A stretch of DNA of 64,000 bases from Chryseobacterium limigenitum (lineage in GTDB: Bacteria; Bacteroidota; Bacteroidia; Flavobacteriales; Weeksellaceae), in NCBI RefSeq assembly GCF_900114875.1, contig NZ_FPKW01000008.1:113584-177583 (forward strand), given 5' to 3'. The notes beneath the pieces were generated by a model. It did not search any database, was not told the origin of the DNA, and saw only the letters and a list, made by a program, of their open reading frames with translations. Positions 43,487 through 52,099 of the stretch are shown here, one piece after another. How positions within the stretch are numbered: the stretch's first letter is position 1; each line of letters opens with the position of its first letter. The position numbers and the translations under genes are program-made.

Positions 43487-44444
43487 GATTACAATAGAAG
43501 GAGAAAGGACCTGGGAATTTTATTCTCTTAATAATTGCTCTATCGTTCAGGATATTACCAGCCTTACAGATACCTGCGAACTTACTTTACCTAAAAAAAT
43601 AGTTTGGCAGGGATTAGCGAATGATAATTTCAAGACACCTCTTAAAAGAGGGGATAAAGTGACGGTTGAGCTGGGATATGACGGAAAGCTGAAAACCAGA
43701 TTTACCGGATTTATCAAAACAGTGGATGCCAAAACACCTGTTGTTATAAAATGTGAAGACAGTATGTTTCTTTTAAAACAGAAAAAAGTAATTCCAAAAG
43801 CTTTTAAAACAGCTTTGTTGAAGGATGTAATGAAACATATACTGGAAGGAACAGGAATCGATTTTAAATTGGTTGATGATACCCTGAAAGTAGGAAATTA
43901 CAGAACCTCAAAACCAACCATCGCCGATGAGTTGCAGGAATTGAAGGAGAAATATATGCTTAATTCTTATTTCAGAACGATTGACGGGAAAAATATTTTG
44001 TATGTGGGATTAATTTATCCCTTGGATAATCGTGAAAAATACAAATTCGTTTACGGGAAAAATATTATTTCCGAAAACTTTGAATACCAGGATCGTGACG
44101 AAATAAAAGCTAAAGTTGAGGCCATAAGTTTCGACGCCAAGCATGTGAAGAAATCTGTAGAACTAGGAGACAAGGACGGAGACGTCATTAAGATAAGAAT
44201 TGACGGATTAACCGAAGCGGAACTTAAAAAATACGCACAGGAATCGCTGGACAGATATAAACAGGGAGGGCTAAAAGGATCTTTTGAAACCTTCGGCCAG
44301 CCTGAAGTCAATACATGTGATATCGTTGAAATATTTCCCAGTGAAGAAAAGAACGGAGTTTATTTAATTAAAAAAAATGAGATCTCATTCGGAATCAATG
44401 GCTATCGCCAGAAAATCGAATTGGGACAACCATTATCACCATGA
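43467..44444 (+). CDS. baseplate hub protein (gpD/gp27-like)
   Basis: 325 residues with the two-barrel layout of the late-control D/gp27 hub family: GDKVTVELGYDGKLKTRFTG near residue 75 (first barrel) and a second barrel around 190-320 ending FGINGYRQKIELGQPLSP. Overlaps its neighbours on both sides (20 bases and ATGA). The hub trimer joins the tube to the spike. Confidence 0.75.
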   Translation: MLKLSSKITIEGERTWEFYSLNNCSIVQDITSLTDTCELTLPKKIVWQGLANDNFKTPLKRGDKVTVELGYDGKLKTRFTGFIKTVDAKTPVVIKCEDSMFLLKQKKVIPKAFKTALLKDVMKHILEGTGIDFKLVDDTLKVGNYRTSKPTIADELQELKEKYMLNSYFRTIDGKNILYVGLIYPLDNREKYKFVYGKNIISENFEYQDRDEIKAKVEAISFDAKHVKKSVELGDKDGDVIKIRIDGLTEAELKKYAQESLDRYKQGGLKGSFETFGQPEVNTCDIVEIFPSEEKNGVYLIKKNEISFGINGYRQKIELGQPLSP

Positions 44445-44917
44445 AAGATATAATTCAGGCTTTGGCCGCTACAGGAGATGAGGTATACGCAAAAATTTGC
44501 GAAGTACTGATGATTGATGATGATAGTAAAACTGCAGATCTGAGACCTTTAGACGGATCTGCAGATATCCTGGACGCCTACCTGGTAACCGACGACGTAA
44601 ACGGATCAATGTATCTTGAGCCCGCTAAGGGCTCTTTAGTCTGCGTGGTCTTTATCAGTAAGCAGATTGCATGTGTTGTGAATCCTTCTGAGCTTAAGCA
44701 GTTTAGAGTTAAAATCAAAGGGGTTGAATTTCAAATGGATCAGGAAGGGTTTTTACTCAAAAAAGAATCCGAAACATTAAAAGCATTAATGGCAGATCTT
44801 ATCAAAGAAATCCGAATGATGAAATTTACCACCAATACAGGAAGTACCATACAGCTTGTCAACGACCTTCAGTTTTCGCTCATAGAAGACAGATTTAAAA
44901 ACTTTTTAAAAGATTAA
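44441..44917 (+). CDS. baseplate spike-type protein (gpV/gp45-like OB fold)
   Basis: 158 residues. The N-terminal half fits an OB-fold spike neck (YAKICEVLMIDDDSKTADLR, GSLVCVVFISKQIACVV) and the C-terminal part is a short beta/helical tail with GSTIQLVND. It is short for a spike and has no PAAR or VgrG tip motif. It overlaps the hub gene by ATGA. Confidence 0.6.
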   Translation: MKDIIQALAATGDEVYAKICEVLMIDDDSKTADLRPLDGSADILDAYLVTDDVNGSMYLEPAKGSLVCVVFISKQIACVVNPSELKQFRVKIKGVEFQMDQEGFLLKKESETLKALMADLIKEIRMMKFTTNTGSTIQLVNDLQFSLIEDRFKNFLKD

Positions 44918-44920
44918 AAA

Positions 44921-45124
44921 ATGGCTATTTCAGAAGAAAGACTTAAAAAAAGAATAAAAGATACAATGACTGAGTGCCAGAATGAGACAGGTGATCCGAA
45001 CGGTTCTCTTGATAAAATAGCAAAAGCAATTGCAAACGCTGTTATCGAGGAATTAAAAGCTGCGGTTATTACTGGTACATGTCCTCCCAACGGAGGTCCC
45101 TTAACTCTAGGAAAAATAACATAA
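44921..45124 (+). CDS. small conserved tail-operon protein
   Basis: 67 residues: an N-terminal amphipathic helix (RLKKRIKDTMTECQ) and helix IAKAIANAVIEELK followed by TGTCPPNGGPLTLGKIT. Unrecognised, but the Cys/Pro/Gly-rich end is reminiscent of small spike-tip or hub-cap proteins. Packed in the operon with gaps of 1-3 bases, so it is real. Confidence 0.6.
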   Translation: MAISEERLKKRIKDTMTECQNETGDPNGSLDKIAKAIANAVIEELKAAVITGTCPPNGGPLTLGKIT

Positions 45125-45125
45125 T

Positions 45126-45407
45126 ATGAAGGATTTTATTTTAGAAGACTATGATCTAAACATATCAGGAGGAGATTTTGAGATTGGTGAAAGCGACTCT
45201 CAAACCGTAGAATTTGTATTGATGAGCAAGCAGGGCGAATGGAAGCAGTATCCCGAAACGGGATGCGATATCGCAAAAGCTCAGTTCGGAAGCATCAATG
45301 TACTATTGGATCGCAATATCAGGGTACAGATGCAGGCAGACGGATTCAATATAGAAAAATTGAAAATAACAGAAACAGGAATAGAAATTAATGGAAAATA
45401 CAGCTGA
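45126..45407 (+). CDS. gp25/GPW-like baseplate wedge protein
   Basis: 93 residues matching the gp25/W lysozyme-like wedge family in size and pattern: DFEIGESDSQTVEFVLMSKQG, GEWKQYPETG then NVLLDRNIRVQMQADG. It forms part of the baseplate wedge that triggers sheath contraction. It overlaps the next gene by 17 bases. Confidence 0.75.
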   Translation: MKDFILEDYDLNISGGDFEIGESDSQTVEFVLMSKQGEWKQYPETGCDIAKAQFGSINVLLDRNIRVQMQADGFNIEKLKITETGIEINGKYS

Positions 45408-45696
45408 TTTTAAAGTATACGATCAACAGATCTGGGAAGATATTTCTATTTATCTGTACGGAAAAGCAGATTATGCAATGGACTTGGCAGTATTGAACGG
45501 AAGTTCTGTAACTGACGATATTATGCCCGGAAAAACGATCAAAATATTTACAGATAAAGAGCTTAATAGGTTGGTTCTGTATAGTTTGCAGAGTAACAAC
45601 TCTATTCCGGCCACTGCGGTAGACGTTTCACAGATGGTAGTTGAACCCGAAGGTATCGGATATTGGATAATCAAGAAAAATTTTATAGTAAAATAA
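45391..45696 (+). CDS. LysM-like tail protein
   Basis: 101 residues. Residues about 7-53 (YDQQIWEDISIYLYGKADYA, VTDDIMPGKTIKI) have the spacing of LysM-type repeats in phage X proteins and baseplate connectors. Overlaps the genes on both sides (17 bases upstream, TAATG downstream). Confidence 0.65.
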   Translation: MENTADFKVYDQQIWEDISIYLYGKADYAMDLAVLNGSSVTDDIMPGKTIKIFTDKELNRLVLYSLQSNNSIPATAVDVSQMVVEPEGIGYWIIKKNFIVK

Positions 45697-46628
45697 TGGC
45701 ACGTAAAATAGAAGAAATACAACAAAGCATCCTTTTTGCCAAAAACACAGAAAAGGAATTGGATGATCTTACAACAAATAGTAAAACGGCTATCTGGCAA
45801 CTTTGGATCTATATCGTATCTGTTGCTGTCTGGACTCTCGAAACACTTTTTGATAAACATAAAGCTGAGGTTAATGATGCATTGGCTCAATTAAAGCCAC
45901 ACTCTCCAAGATGGTATCGCAACAAAGCATTAGCATTTCAGGATGGGTTTGCTTTGATCCAAGACAGTGACGTTTTCAGGTCGGATTATTATGATATAGC
46001 AACAGATAAATGGATCCCGGCAACGGAAGAGGAGATAAGAAATTCCAAAATCATAAAATATTCTGCGGTTACAGAATCTGCGGTTGAAAGTAGATTAATT
46101 ATCAAGATCGCCACCGAAATAAACAATGAACTAAGCCCGATTTCAAATGACAAGAAAAATAATTTTGAAAAATACATCAATGAAATTAAGGATGCCGGAG
46201 TTAGAGTTACCGTTGTGAATTATGAACCGGATATCTTAAAACTTCAATTAAAAATATACCGAAATCCTCTTGTATTAGACGGAAACGGAACTCTTGTACT
46301 AACCGGAGCGGGAGTGGGAGGCAATCCTGTAAAAGATGCCATCAGGCAATACATGAAGGATCTTCCTTTTAATGGAGAATTGATTTTAGCTCATTTGGTT
46401 GATAAACTACAGAAAATAGAAGGGGTAGAAATTCCTCATATCGAAGGTGCCTCCACGAGATGGATAGATTCATCATCAGGAGTTTATGGGAATTTTACAG
46501 GAGTAGATGTCAAGAAAATTCCAAGTTCAGGATATTTCAAAGTAATATTTGCAGATGAACTGAATCCTGATGATCCGGAATATCCACAAAAATTTGAAAA
46601 CTCAAGTACAATAGAATATGTGGTATAA
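45696..46628 (+). CDS. baseplate J-like protein (gp47/gpJ)
   Basis: 310 residues from MARKIEEIQQSILFAKNTEK. The order and domain pattern of the gpJ/gp6 wedge family are visible: helical N-terminus, a central domain with VESRLIIKIATEI and a C-terminal VNYEPDILKLQLKIYRNPLV core, then RQYMKDLPFNGELILAHLVD. It forms the baseplate ring with gp25-like and I-like proteins. Confidence 0.75.
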   Translation: MARKIEEIQQSILFAKNTEKELDDLTTNSKTAIWQLWIYIVSVAVWTLETLFDKHKAEVNDALAQLKPHSPRWYRNKALAFQDGFALIQDSDVFRSDYYDIATDKWIPATEEEIRNSKIIKYSAVTESAVESRLIIKIATEINNELSPISNDKKNNFEKYINEIKDAGVRVTVVNYEPDILKLQLKIYRNPLVLDGNGTLVLTGAGVGGNPVKDAIRQYMKDLPFNGELILAHLVDKLQKIEGVEIPHIEGASTRWIDSSSGVYGNFTGVDVKKIPSSGYFKVIFADELNPDDPEYPQKFENSSTIEYVV

Positions 46629-47076
46629 TGTAGATTTTGAGAAATTACCTGTCCGCTTTTTACCAACGTTTTTACGTAAAGCGAGAATGGTAGCTTGGGT
46701 AAAGTCATTATGTTATCCGATTGAAGAATTATATATTTTATGGAGTACTAATCGTAACGATAATTTATATAAACTCGGACATAATGGGCAGATCTGTTAT
46801 TTACGGGGAGCTCTTAATTTAAAGTTTGATACTGATCCAAAACGTATCAGAATTATGGAAGGAAACCAATATAAGTATCAATATATTTATTTGGATAACA
46901 TCCAGCCTCGATTTTTAGGAACAATGTTTCTCTATCAGGACTCAGATTACGGAGACACAGGAGTAGATTTTATTGTAGAAGTTCCGAATGGATTAATCTA
47001 CGATGACTACTCGATGAGAACAATGATAAATTTTTATAAACTGGCGTCTAAACGCTATAAAATTCAGGAATACTAA
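46618..47076 (+). CDS. baseplate I-like protein (gp48/gpI position)
   Basis: 152 residues. Starts inside the J-like gene (11-base overlap) and overlaps the fibre gene by one base. Features: FLPTFLRKARMVAWVKSLCY then PIEELYILW, and a C-terminal VDFIVEVPNGLIYDDYSMRT. The N-terminal pattern is that of I-like proteins that join baseplate to fibres. Confidence 0.65.
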   Translation: MWYNVDFEKLPVRFLPTFLRKARMVAWVKSLCYPIEELYILWSTNRNDNLYKLGHNGQICYLRGALNLKFDTDPKRIRIMEGNQYKYQYIYLDNIQPRFLGTMFLYQDSDYGDTGVDFIVEVPNGLIYDDYSMRTMINFYKLASKRYKIQEY

Positions 47077-47915
47077 TGAATAAATTTGATTTTAATCAGA
47101 TAGGAGGGTTTCCTCTTTCAACAAATATATTGGATGGCATGCAAACAGCTTACTCGTTGTTTAATGCCTTGGGTGAGATTGCGGGTAATTTTGCCATTAT
47201 TTCAGGATGTAACATCAATGGAAGCACGGTTTCCGATGGTGTAGTGTACATTAATGGTGAGGTATTGGCTTTTAAAGGAGGGCTTTTAGGCAGTACCGTT
47301 ATTATTTCGGAAGATCCGGAAAACAGGTTTTTCGAAAGTGGAGAAAGCAAAACGGTCTTACGTAAACGATTTGCTACTTTCGGATCAAGTGTGACAAACT
47401 ATCCGTGGGCAGATTTCAAAAGAGTTTTCCCTTCCGTACAGATACAAAGCTTTAAAGATAATTTTGAAGCCAGAATTACAGCTCTTGAAAACAGGCCTTC
47501 ACCAATTCCTGTAGGGATGATCGCTATTTGGAATAAGCCGGCAAATGTGCCAATTCCTACAGGCTGGCAAGAATGTACTGATCTTAAAGGACGTGTTCCG
47601 GTAGGCTGCGATGATAGTGATAATGATTTTGAATTTGTAGGGAAAATAGGTGGAGAAAAAAGGCAGACATTAGTCCAAGCTGAACTTCCTAATATCCGAT
47701 TAAAAACGTTTAGAAACCTGCAGGTTCCTGGTTATGGACCGGGTGGTGGCCCTAATGCTGCTGTACAGGTGGCAAATGGAGGTAAAGAAAACTATTATAT
47801 TACAGGTACGTGGCAAGAACCTGATGTTTATCAAACATCTCCTTTAGGAAGTGGTGCTTCTCACAACAACCTTCAGCCATACCGTGTCATTCGTTTCATT
47901 GAATATGTAGGATAA
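47076..47915 (+). CDS. tail fibre with phage tail-collar domain
   Basis: 279 residues. An N-terminal attachment part (MNKFDFNQIGGFPLSTNIL) is followed from residue 145 by a collar domain: PVGMIAIWNKPANVPIPTGW, DLKGRVPVGCD, and a terminal SGASHNNLQPYRVIRFIEYV, the signature end of collar domains (HNNLQPY). Likely a baseplate-proximal fibre. Confidence 0.8.
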   Translation: MNKFDFNQIGGFPLSTNILDGMQTAYSLFNALGEIAGNFAIISGCNINGSTVSDGVVYINGEVLAFKGGLLGSTVIISEDPENRFFESGESKTVLRKRFATFGSSVTNYPWADFKRVFPSVQIQSFKDNFEARITALENRPSPIPVGMIAIWNKPANVPIPTGWQECTDLKGRVPVGCDDSDNDFEFVGKIGGEKRQTLVQAELPNIRLKTFRNLQVPGYGPGGGPNAAVQVANGGKENYYITGTWQEPDVYQTSPLGSGASHNNLQPYRVIRFIEYVG

Positions 47916-47920
47916 AAACC

Positions 47921-49636
47921 ATGAGTACAGATAAAACAATATTAAAAAGCTGGTTTGTTACAGGTGAAAAGCCTACACAGGATCAGTTCTGGGCGTGGAT
48001 GGAAAGCTACTATCATAAAAACGACCAACTTCCCATGAACGCTGTTTATGGACTGGAAAATGCTCTGGCCAATAAAGCAGAAGCTTCATCTTTACAATAT
48101 TTTGCTATTAAGGACGGAAGTAACATCACAAATATAGAAGATTGGAAGGATAAATTAAATATCAATCAATTAGATGTAAAAAAAGCAAATAAAGATGCTT
48201 CCGGGTTATCGCAAGACAACATAAATGCGTGGAAAAGCGTCCTTAATGTAGGAGACTTACCGGAAAATATTGCCACCAATGATGGTGAAGACGATAATGG
48301 AGATACTATTTCCGGAACATCTTATACCAAAGAGCAAAGTGACGAAAAATATTATCAGAAAGTAGCTCCTCAGTATTTTAATTCTAATTATGTTCTGCTT
48401 GCAGATGGAACTCCAAAAGCAGCAGGAGATTTGGGTAAAAATATTGCCAACTCATCGCTTACTTCAATTGCAGGAGCGGGAATGACCTTGGGTTCTGCTT
48501 ATACGTGGAATACAGCCGCTCAGAATTTCAATATTACAGGACTTGTTAATAAAGTGAATGACTCTTCTTTTACGAATATGTTAGTTCAAAACAACTCCGG
48601 ACAGGTAGGATATGCAAATCTTTCTCAATTGTTTATGAAACTTCCTGAATATATGACTGTAACACAGAGAAATGACTGGATTTCCAAAATGAACGTTGAT
48701 ATTGCCAATACTTATTTACAGCTGATTACCGTTATTGATGGAAATTTTATTAACGGAACTCAAAATCATGTTATTACAATTTATGGATTGAATATCAACA
48801 AACTGCAAGGGCTCGATCAGGTTACTATGGAATTAATAGGACCAGACGGAAACCCTGTTCCTGATAATATGTTTGATGTAACATCTTATTCTGTAAACAG
48901 TAACAGTGAGCTGGCGGTAAGTTTCCATTTTGAGCCTTCTTACACATTTATGACTGGAGAATATACTTTAAAAGTTATTCGAAAGCTTATTGTTCTTGGG
49001 GAAGTTGGTATTATAGCTTATAACAATTATAATGACCAGGTTATACCTGAATCTGAATTTACTTTAACAAATAATGGTTTATCACAAGTAACTTATTCTA
49101 ATGGTACTTTTGATGTATCTGGTGTAACTAACGGAGCGACTGCTATTATGAAGAGTATAAATCCTTTATCCGTAAATTCCGATTATGATATCATGTATTC
49201 TATATCGGGAGCGTTTGTGGGACTAAATTGGGGGGCTGCCAATCAAAATACGGCATTAGGTTTCCAGTCAGGATTATCTATCAATGGTACATCCGTACAG
49301 GTTGGAGCTGCTGCTGGGGCTTATGAAGGAGGATTAGGTTTTTTAAATTCTGCTGCTTACAGAATAATGTCAGGAGCTACTCAAATTCTGGGCTACACAG
49401 AAAATTCAACTTCGGGGCAACAAAAATCTATTTCGTTAAAAGTAGTTCTACAAAAAAGAGGAAATCGTTATAAAGTTATTATTTATAAATTAGAAGATAA
49501 TTCTTTGCTATATGCAGGAACATTTAATAACACGACGGGAGAGCCCATTTATTTTTACACAAATTTTGTGAAATCAGGCAATAATTCTTATCTATCTACC
49601 AATATGACAGGATTAACCCGCAGAACTTATAGCTAA
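47921..49636 (+). CDS. tail fibre, paralogue 1
   Basis: 571 residues. The first about 200 residues are nearly identical to those of the next gene (MSTDKTILKSWFVTGEKPTQ, NANANKAEASSL-type, SYTKEQSDEKYYQKVAPQYF), and the remaining about 370 are unrelated in most places. The N-terminus is therefore the particle-attachment part, and the C-terminus (VTNGATAIMKSINPL...) the receptor-binding part. No chaperone gene follows. Confidence 0.75.
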   Translation: MSTDKTILKSWFVTGEKPTQDQFWAWMESYYHKNDQLPMNAVYGLENALANKAEASSLQYFAIKDGSNITNIEDWKDKLNINQLDVKKANKDASGLSQDNINAWKSVLNVGDLPENIATNDGEDDNGDTISGTSYTKEQSDEKYYQKVAPQYFNSNYVLLADGTPKAAGDLGKNIANSSLTSIAGAGMTLGSAYTWNTAAQNFNITGLVNKVNDSSFTNMLVQNNSGQVGYANLSQLFMKLPEYMTVTQRNDWISKMNVDIANTYLQLITVIDGNFINGTQNHVITIYGLNINKLQGLDQVTMELIGPDGNPVPDNMFDVTSYSVNSNSELAVSFHFEPSYTFMTGEYTLKVIRKLIVLGEVGIIAYNNYNDQVIPESEFTLTNNGLSQVTYSNGTFDVSGVTNGATAIMKSINPLSVNSDYDIMYSISGAFVGLNWGAANQNTALGFQSGLSINGTSVQVGAAAGAYEGGLGFLNSAAYRIMSGATQILGYTENSTSGQQKSISLKVVLQKRGNRYKVIIYKLEDNSLLYAGTFNNTTGEPIYFYTNFVKSGNNSYLSTNMTGLTRRTYS

Positions 49637-49666
49637 TCTATTCCAAATCAAATTTCTGATTTAATT

Positions 49667-49706
49667 TTTATCATCCGTTGCTTAATCTGAAGTAACGGAT
49701 GATAAA
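49667..49706 (+). terminator. long hairpin between the two fibre genes
   Basis: TTTATCATCCGTT (49667-49679) and AACGGATGATAAA (49694-49706) form a perfect 13-base-pair stem with a 14-base loop. The T run after it is weak, so it may attenuate transcription of the second fibre or be a recombination junction. Confidence 0.55.
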
Positions 49707-49756
49707 TCTTACATTTTAATAAAAGATAAATCAGAGTATAAACATAAATAAAAAAC

Positions 49757-51442
49757 ATGAGTACAGATAAAACAATATTAAAAAGCTGGTTCATCACCGG
49801 AGAAAAACCCACACAGGATCAGTTCTGGGCTTGGATGGACAGCTATTACCATAAAAACGAACTTCTTTCCATGAATGCTGTTTATGGATTAGAGAACGCT
49901 TTAGCCAATAAAGCAGAAGCTTCATCTTTACAATATTTTGCTATTAAGGACGGAAGTAATATCACGAACATAGAAGATTGGAAGGATAAATTAAATATCA
50001 ATCAATTAGATTTAAAAAAAGCAAATAAAGATGCTTCAGAATTATCACAAGACAACATAACCGCTTGGAAAAGTGTGCTTAATGTAGGCGAATTGCCGGA
50101 AAATGTTGCTACCAATGATGGTGAAGACGATAATGGTGACCCAATTTCGGGAACATCTTACACCAAAGAGCAAAGTGACGAAAAATATTATCAAAAAGTA
50201 GCGCCTCAATATTTTAATTCTAATTACGTTTTACTTGCAGATGGAACCACGAAAGCTGCGGGAGATCTGGGGAAAAATGTTGCCAATTCTTCCTTGACTT
50301 CCATTGCCGGAGCCGGACTTACTTTGGGTGCCGATTGGGCTATAAATACAGCCGGATTGTCATATTCAATAACGGGATTAAGTGATGTTTCAAATAATAC
50401 AGCTTTCAACACATTATTGTCTCAAAATGCAGCCGGACGTATCGGGAAAACCAATGGAAAACAACCTTTCCTAAATCTTCCCACGATGCTTTCTGATGCA
50501 GAAAAAACGAACTGGAAAACTCAAATGAACGGAGGGTGGACTACCAATACTATGAGTGTAGGTTTGATCTCTCCGCCAATCATTAACAAAGCTCTTAACA
50601 GTAATACATGGATTGTTTTAAAAGGGGCAAATCTTAATTTACCGCCAACTTCTTTTGGGCTTGAAATTATGAATGAAGCCGGAAATACCGTTCTGGCTAC
50701 AGTTCCGAATGCTCAGATACAATTATATCAAAATGGAATTGATCTTACTTTTTATTATAATTTTCACAGTTTAGCTAACGGGAATTATAGGATCAGATTA
50801 TGGAATGGGGTAGCATATTACGTTACTTCGCTTACCATTCAGGTTACGGATACATTGCGGGCAGTAGATTTAGGTTTATTAAACTGGAATGTAAAAACCT
50901 ACAACGATGCTACAAGTTCCGTGATTTATGGCGATGGACCTTTGGCGAGAATTACACCGGATGCCGCAGTTAAACCATTAGCGGAAGGTCCGGATATAAT
51001 TGCCTCTGTAAAATCTAATGTGTTGTTTGGAGCCGGACAAGATTTTTATTTACGTTTTAATATATCTTACAACGATACTAGTACTACTAATGCGGATACC
51101 TTTATCGGATTAATGGCGGAAAGTACACCAAACTCTTTAAGCAACAACAACTTTCTTAACTTTCTATTCGATAGTTTTATTGTTCATTATACAGCTGTAA
51201 ACTTTGCTTTTAATGGCACGCCTGTAGAAAGTACTAATACAGGAAGCTTATCAACAAAAGGTATAACCATAATAAGAAAAGGAATTACCTATTCCGTTAT
51301 TATTGAAACACAAACACAGGGAACCAAATTCTTCTCTCTTACCAATACTTCAGCGGCTGTTGCTTTATGCATGTTGGGTACCAACTCCCAAAGAGCTTAT
51401 CAATTCTCTGTAGCTATACAGGAAGCATATTTATTAAATTAA
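49757..51442 (+). CDS. tail fibre, paralogue 2
   Basis: 561 residues. N-terminal about 200 residues near-identical to the previous fibre; the C-terminal part differs and instead matches the minus-strand fibre at 27789-29375 (NGGWTTNTMS, GANLN, YRIRLWNGVAY). So the two genes share an anchoring part and have alternative tips. It is the last gene of the tail operon. Confidence 0.75.
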   Translation: MSTDKTILKSWFITGEKPTQDQFWAWMDSYYHKNELLSMNAVYGLENALANKAEASSLQYFAIKDGSNITNIEDWKDKLNINQLDLKKANKDASELSQDNITAWKSVLNVGELPENVATNDGEDDNGDPISGTSYTKEQSDEKYYQKVAPQYFNSNYVLLADGTTKAAGDLGKNVANSSLTSIAGAGLTLGADWAINTAGLSYSITGLSDVSNNTAFNTLLSQNAAGRIGKTNGKQPFLNLPTMLSDAEKTNWKTQMNGGWTTNTMSVGLISPPIINKALNSNTWIVLKGANLNLPPTSFGLEIMNEAGNTVLATVPNAQIQLYQNGIDLTFYYNFHSLANGNYRIRLWNGVAYYVTSLTIQVTDTLRAVDLGLLNWNVKTYNDATSSVIYGDGPLARITPDAAVKPLAEGPDIIASVKSNVLFGAGQDFYLRFNISYNDTSTTNADTFIGLMAESTPNSLSNNNFLNFLFDSFIVHYTAVNFAFNGTPVESTNTGSLSTKGITIIRKGITYSVIIETQTQGTKFFSLTNTSAAVALCMLGTNSQRAYQFSVAIQEAYLLN

Positions 51443-51453
51443 TTTTATCAATA

Positions 51454-51480
51454 AAAAGTCTCAGTAATACTGGGACTTTT
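51454..51480 (+). terminator. terminator of the tail operon
   Basis: AAAAGTCTCAG and CTGGGACTTTT form an 11-base-pair stem (one G-U) around TAATA. Confidence 0.8.
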
Positions 51481-51523
51481 ATAAATTATATCTAACAAAA
51501 AGGGTGCAATAAAAGTGTTTAAT

Positions 51524-51540
51524 ACGACAAAACTTGACGC
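51524..51540. promoter_or_regulatory. orphan island dyad (RCGWCA-N5-TGWCGY)
   Basis: Minus strand: GCGTCA-AGTTT-TGTCGT, almost the same as the 37148 site. No good -7 box lies ten bases away in either direction (ATACTTTG is 14 bases away on the plus strand). It lies after the tail-operon terminator and before a stretch without genes that ends in a terminator. Confidence 0.55.
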
Positions 51541-51864
51541 ATTTTAAATTTTTAATACTTTGAAAATTAATAAATTATCTCTTGTGTTAAAGTCTTAATT
51601 AAACATAATATTCCATTTTAAAAGTTATAATTTTGTGTAATTAAATGCTCAATATTAAGTCATGTATGCTTTAGTAGATTGCAATAATTTTTTTGTTTCA
51701 TGTTATCACAAGTTAATTATTATCAATAGATGATTTAAATTTCTTGTTTAATCAACTTATTATTAAGCTTGATTGTGATAAGAATGTTTTGATTATAATA
51801 ACTAAAATGAATCTTCAATATCCATAAATTTTATATTATCCGTATTTATACGGATATTTTTTTT
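51541..51864 (+). ncRNA. possible untranslated transcript after the orphan dyad
   Basis: About 320 bases with no supported gene. Contains TTATCACAA (51703-51711) and TTGTGATAA (51773-51781), a nine-base inverted repeat around about 60 bases, then a strong terminator. A regulated RNA is one explanation; a decayed gene or promoter is another. Transcription is not shown. Confidence 0.25.
51838..51864 (+). terminator. strong hairpin terminator
   Basis: ATCCGTA, TTTA loop, TACGGAT, then A and T8. Confidence 0.75.
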
Positions 51865-52099
51865 GGTGATTTTTCCTAATTTTCACTATAATTTGCATTT
51901 TACAGAAAACGAAAATATAGTACTGAATCCACAAAAGACTGATTTTAAAAATCTGGATACAATACTTTGGAATATAGAAAGGCTAAGATGTGATGATAAT
52001 TCAATTGTACCAGTCGCTTTAGCTGATAAGCTTATTTCACTATATAGCCATCTGAGTTCAAGTATTTTAGAAAAATTTGTTAAAAAACATACAAAATGA
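51863..52099 (+). pseudogene. remnant of a defence-type gene, 3' part
   Basis: A 78-codon open stretch with no ATG near its beginning (it would need TTG or GTG) that starts in a terminator, so it looks like the 3' end of a longer gene. It ends TILWNIERLRCDDNSIVPVA ... LADKLISLYSHLSSS and overlaps the next frame by ATGA. The layout of an ATPase end coupled to an HNH-like gene would fit a Septu-like or retron-type pair, but this is only a weak impression. Confidence 0.35.

Noticed and set aside
24893..51442. Extracellular contractile injection system (Afp/MAC/PVC type)
   Set aside because: No AAA+ ATPase of the eCIS type is seen, and the frameshifted chaperone and Mu/P2 gene order point to a phage-tail derivative.
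37325..51442. Complete prophage
   Set aside because: No terminase, portal, capsid, integrase or replication genes in the window, and neighbouring regions are of other kinds.
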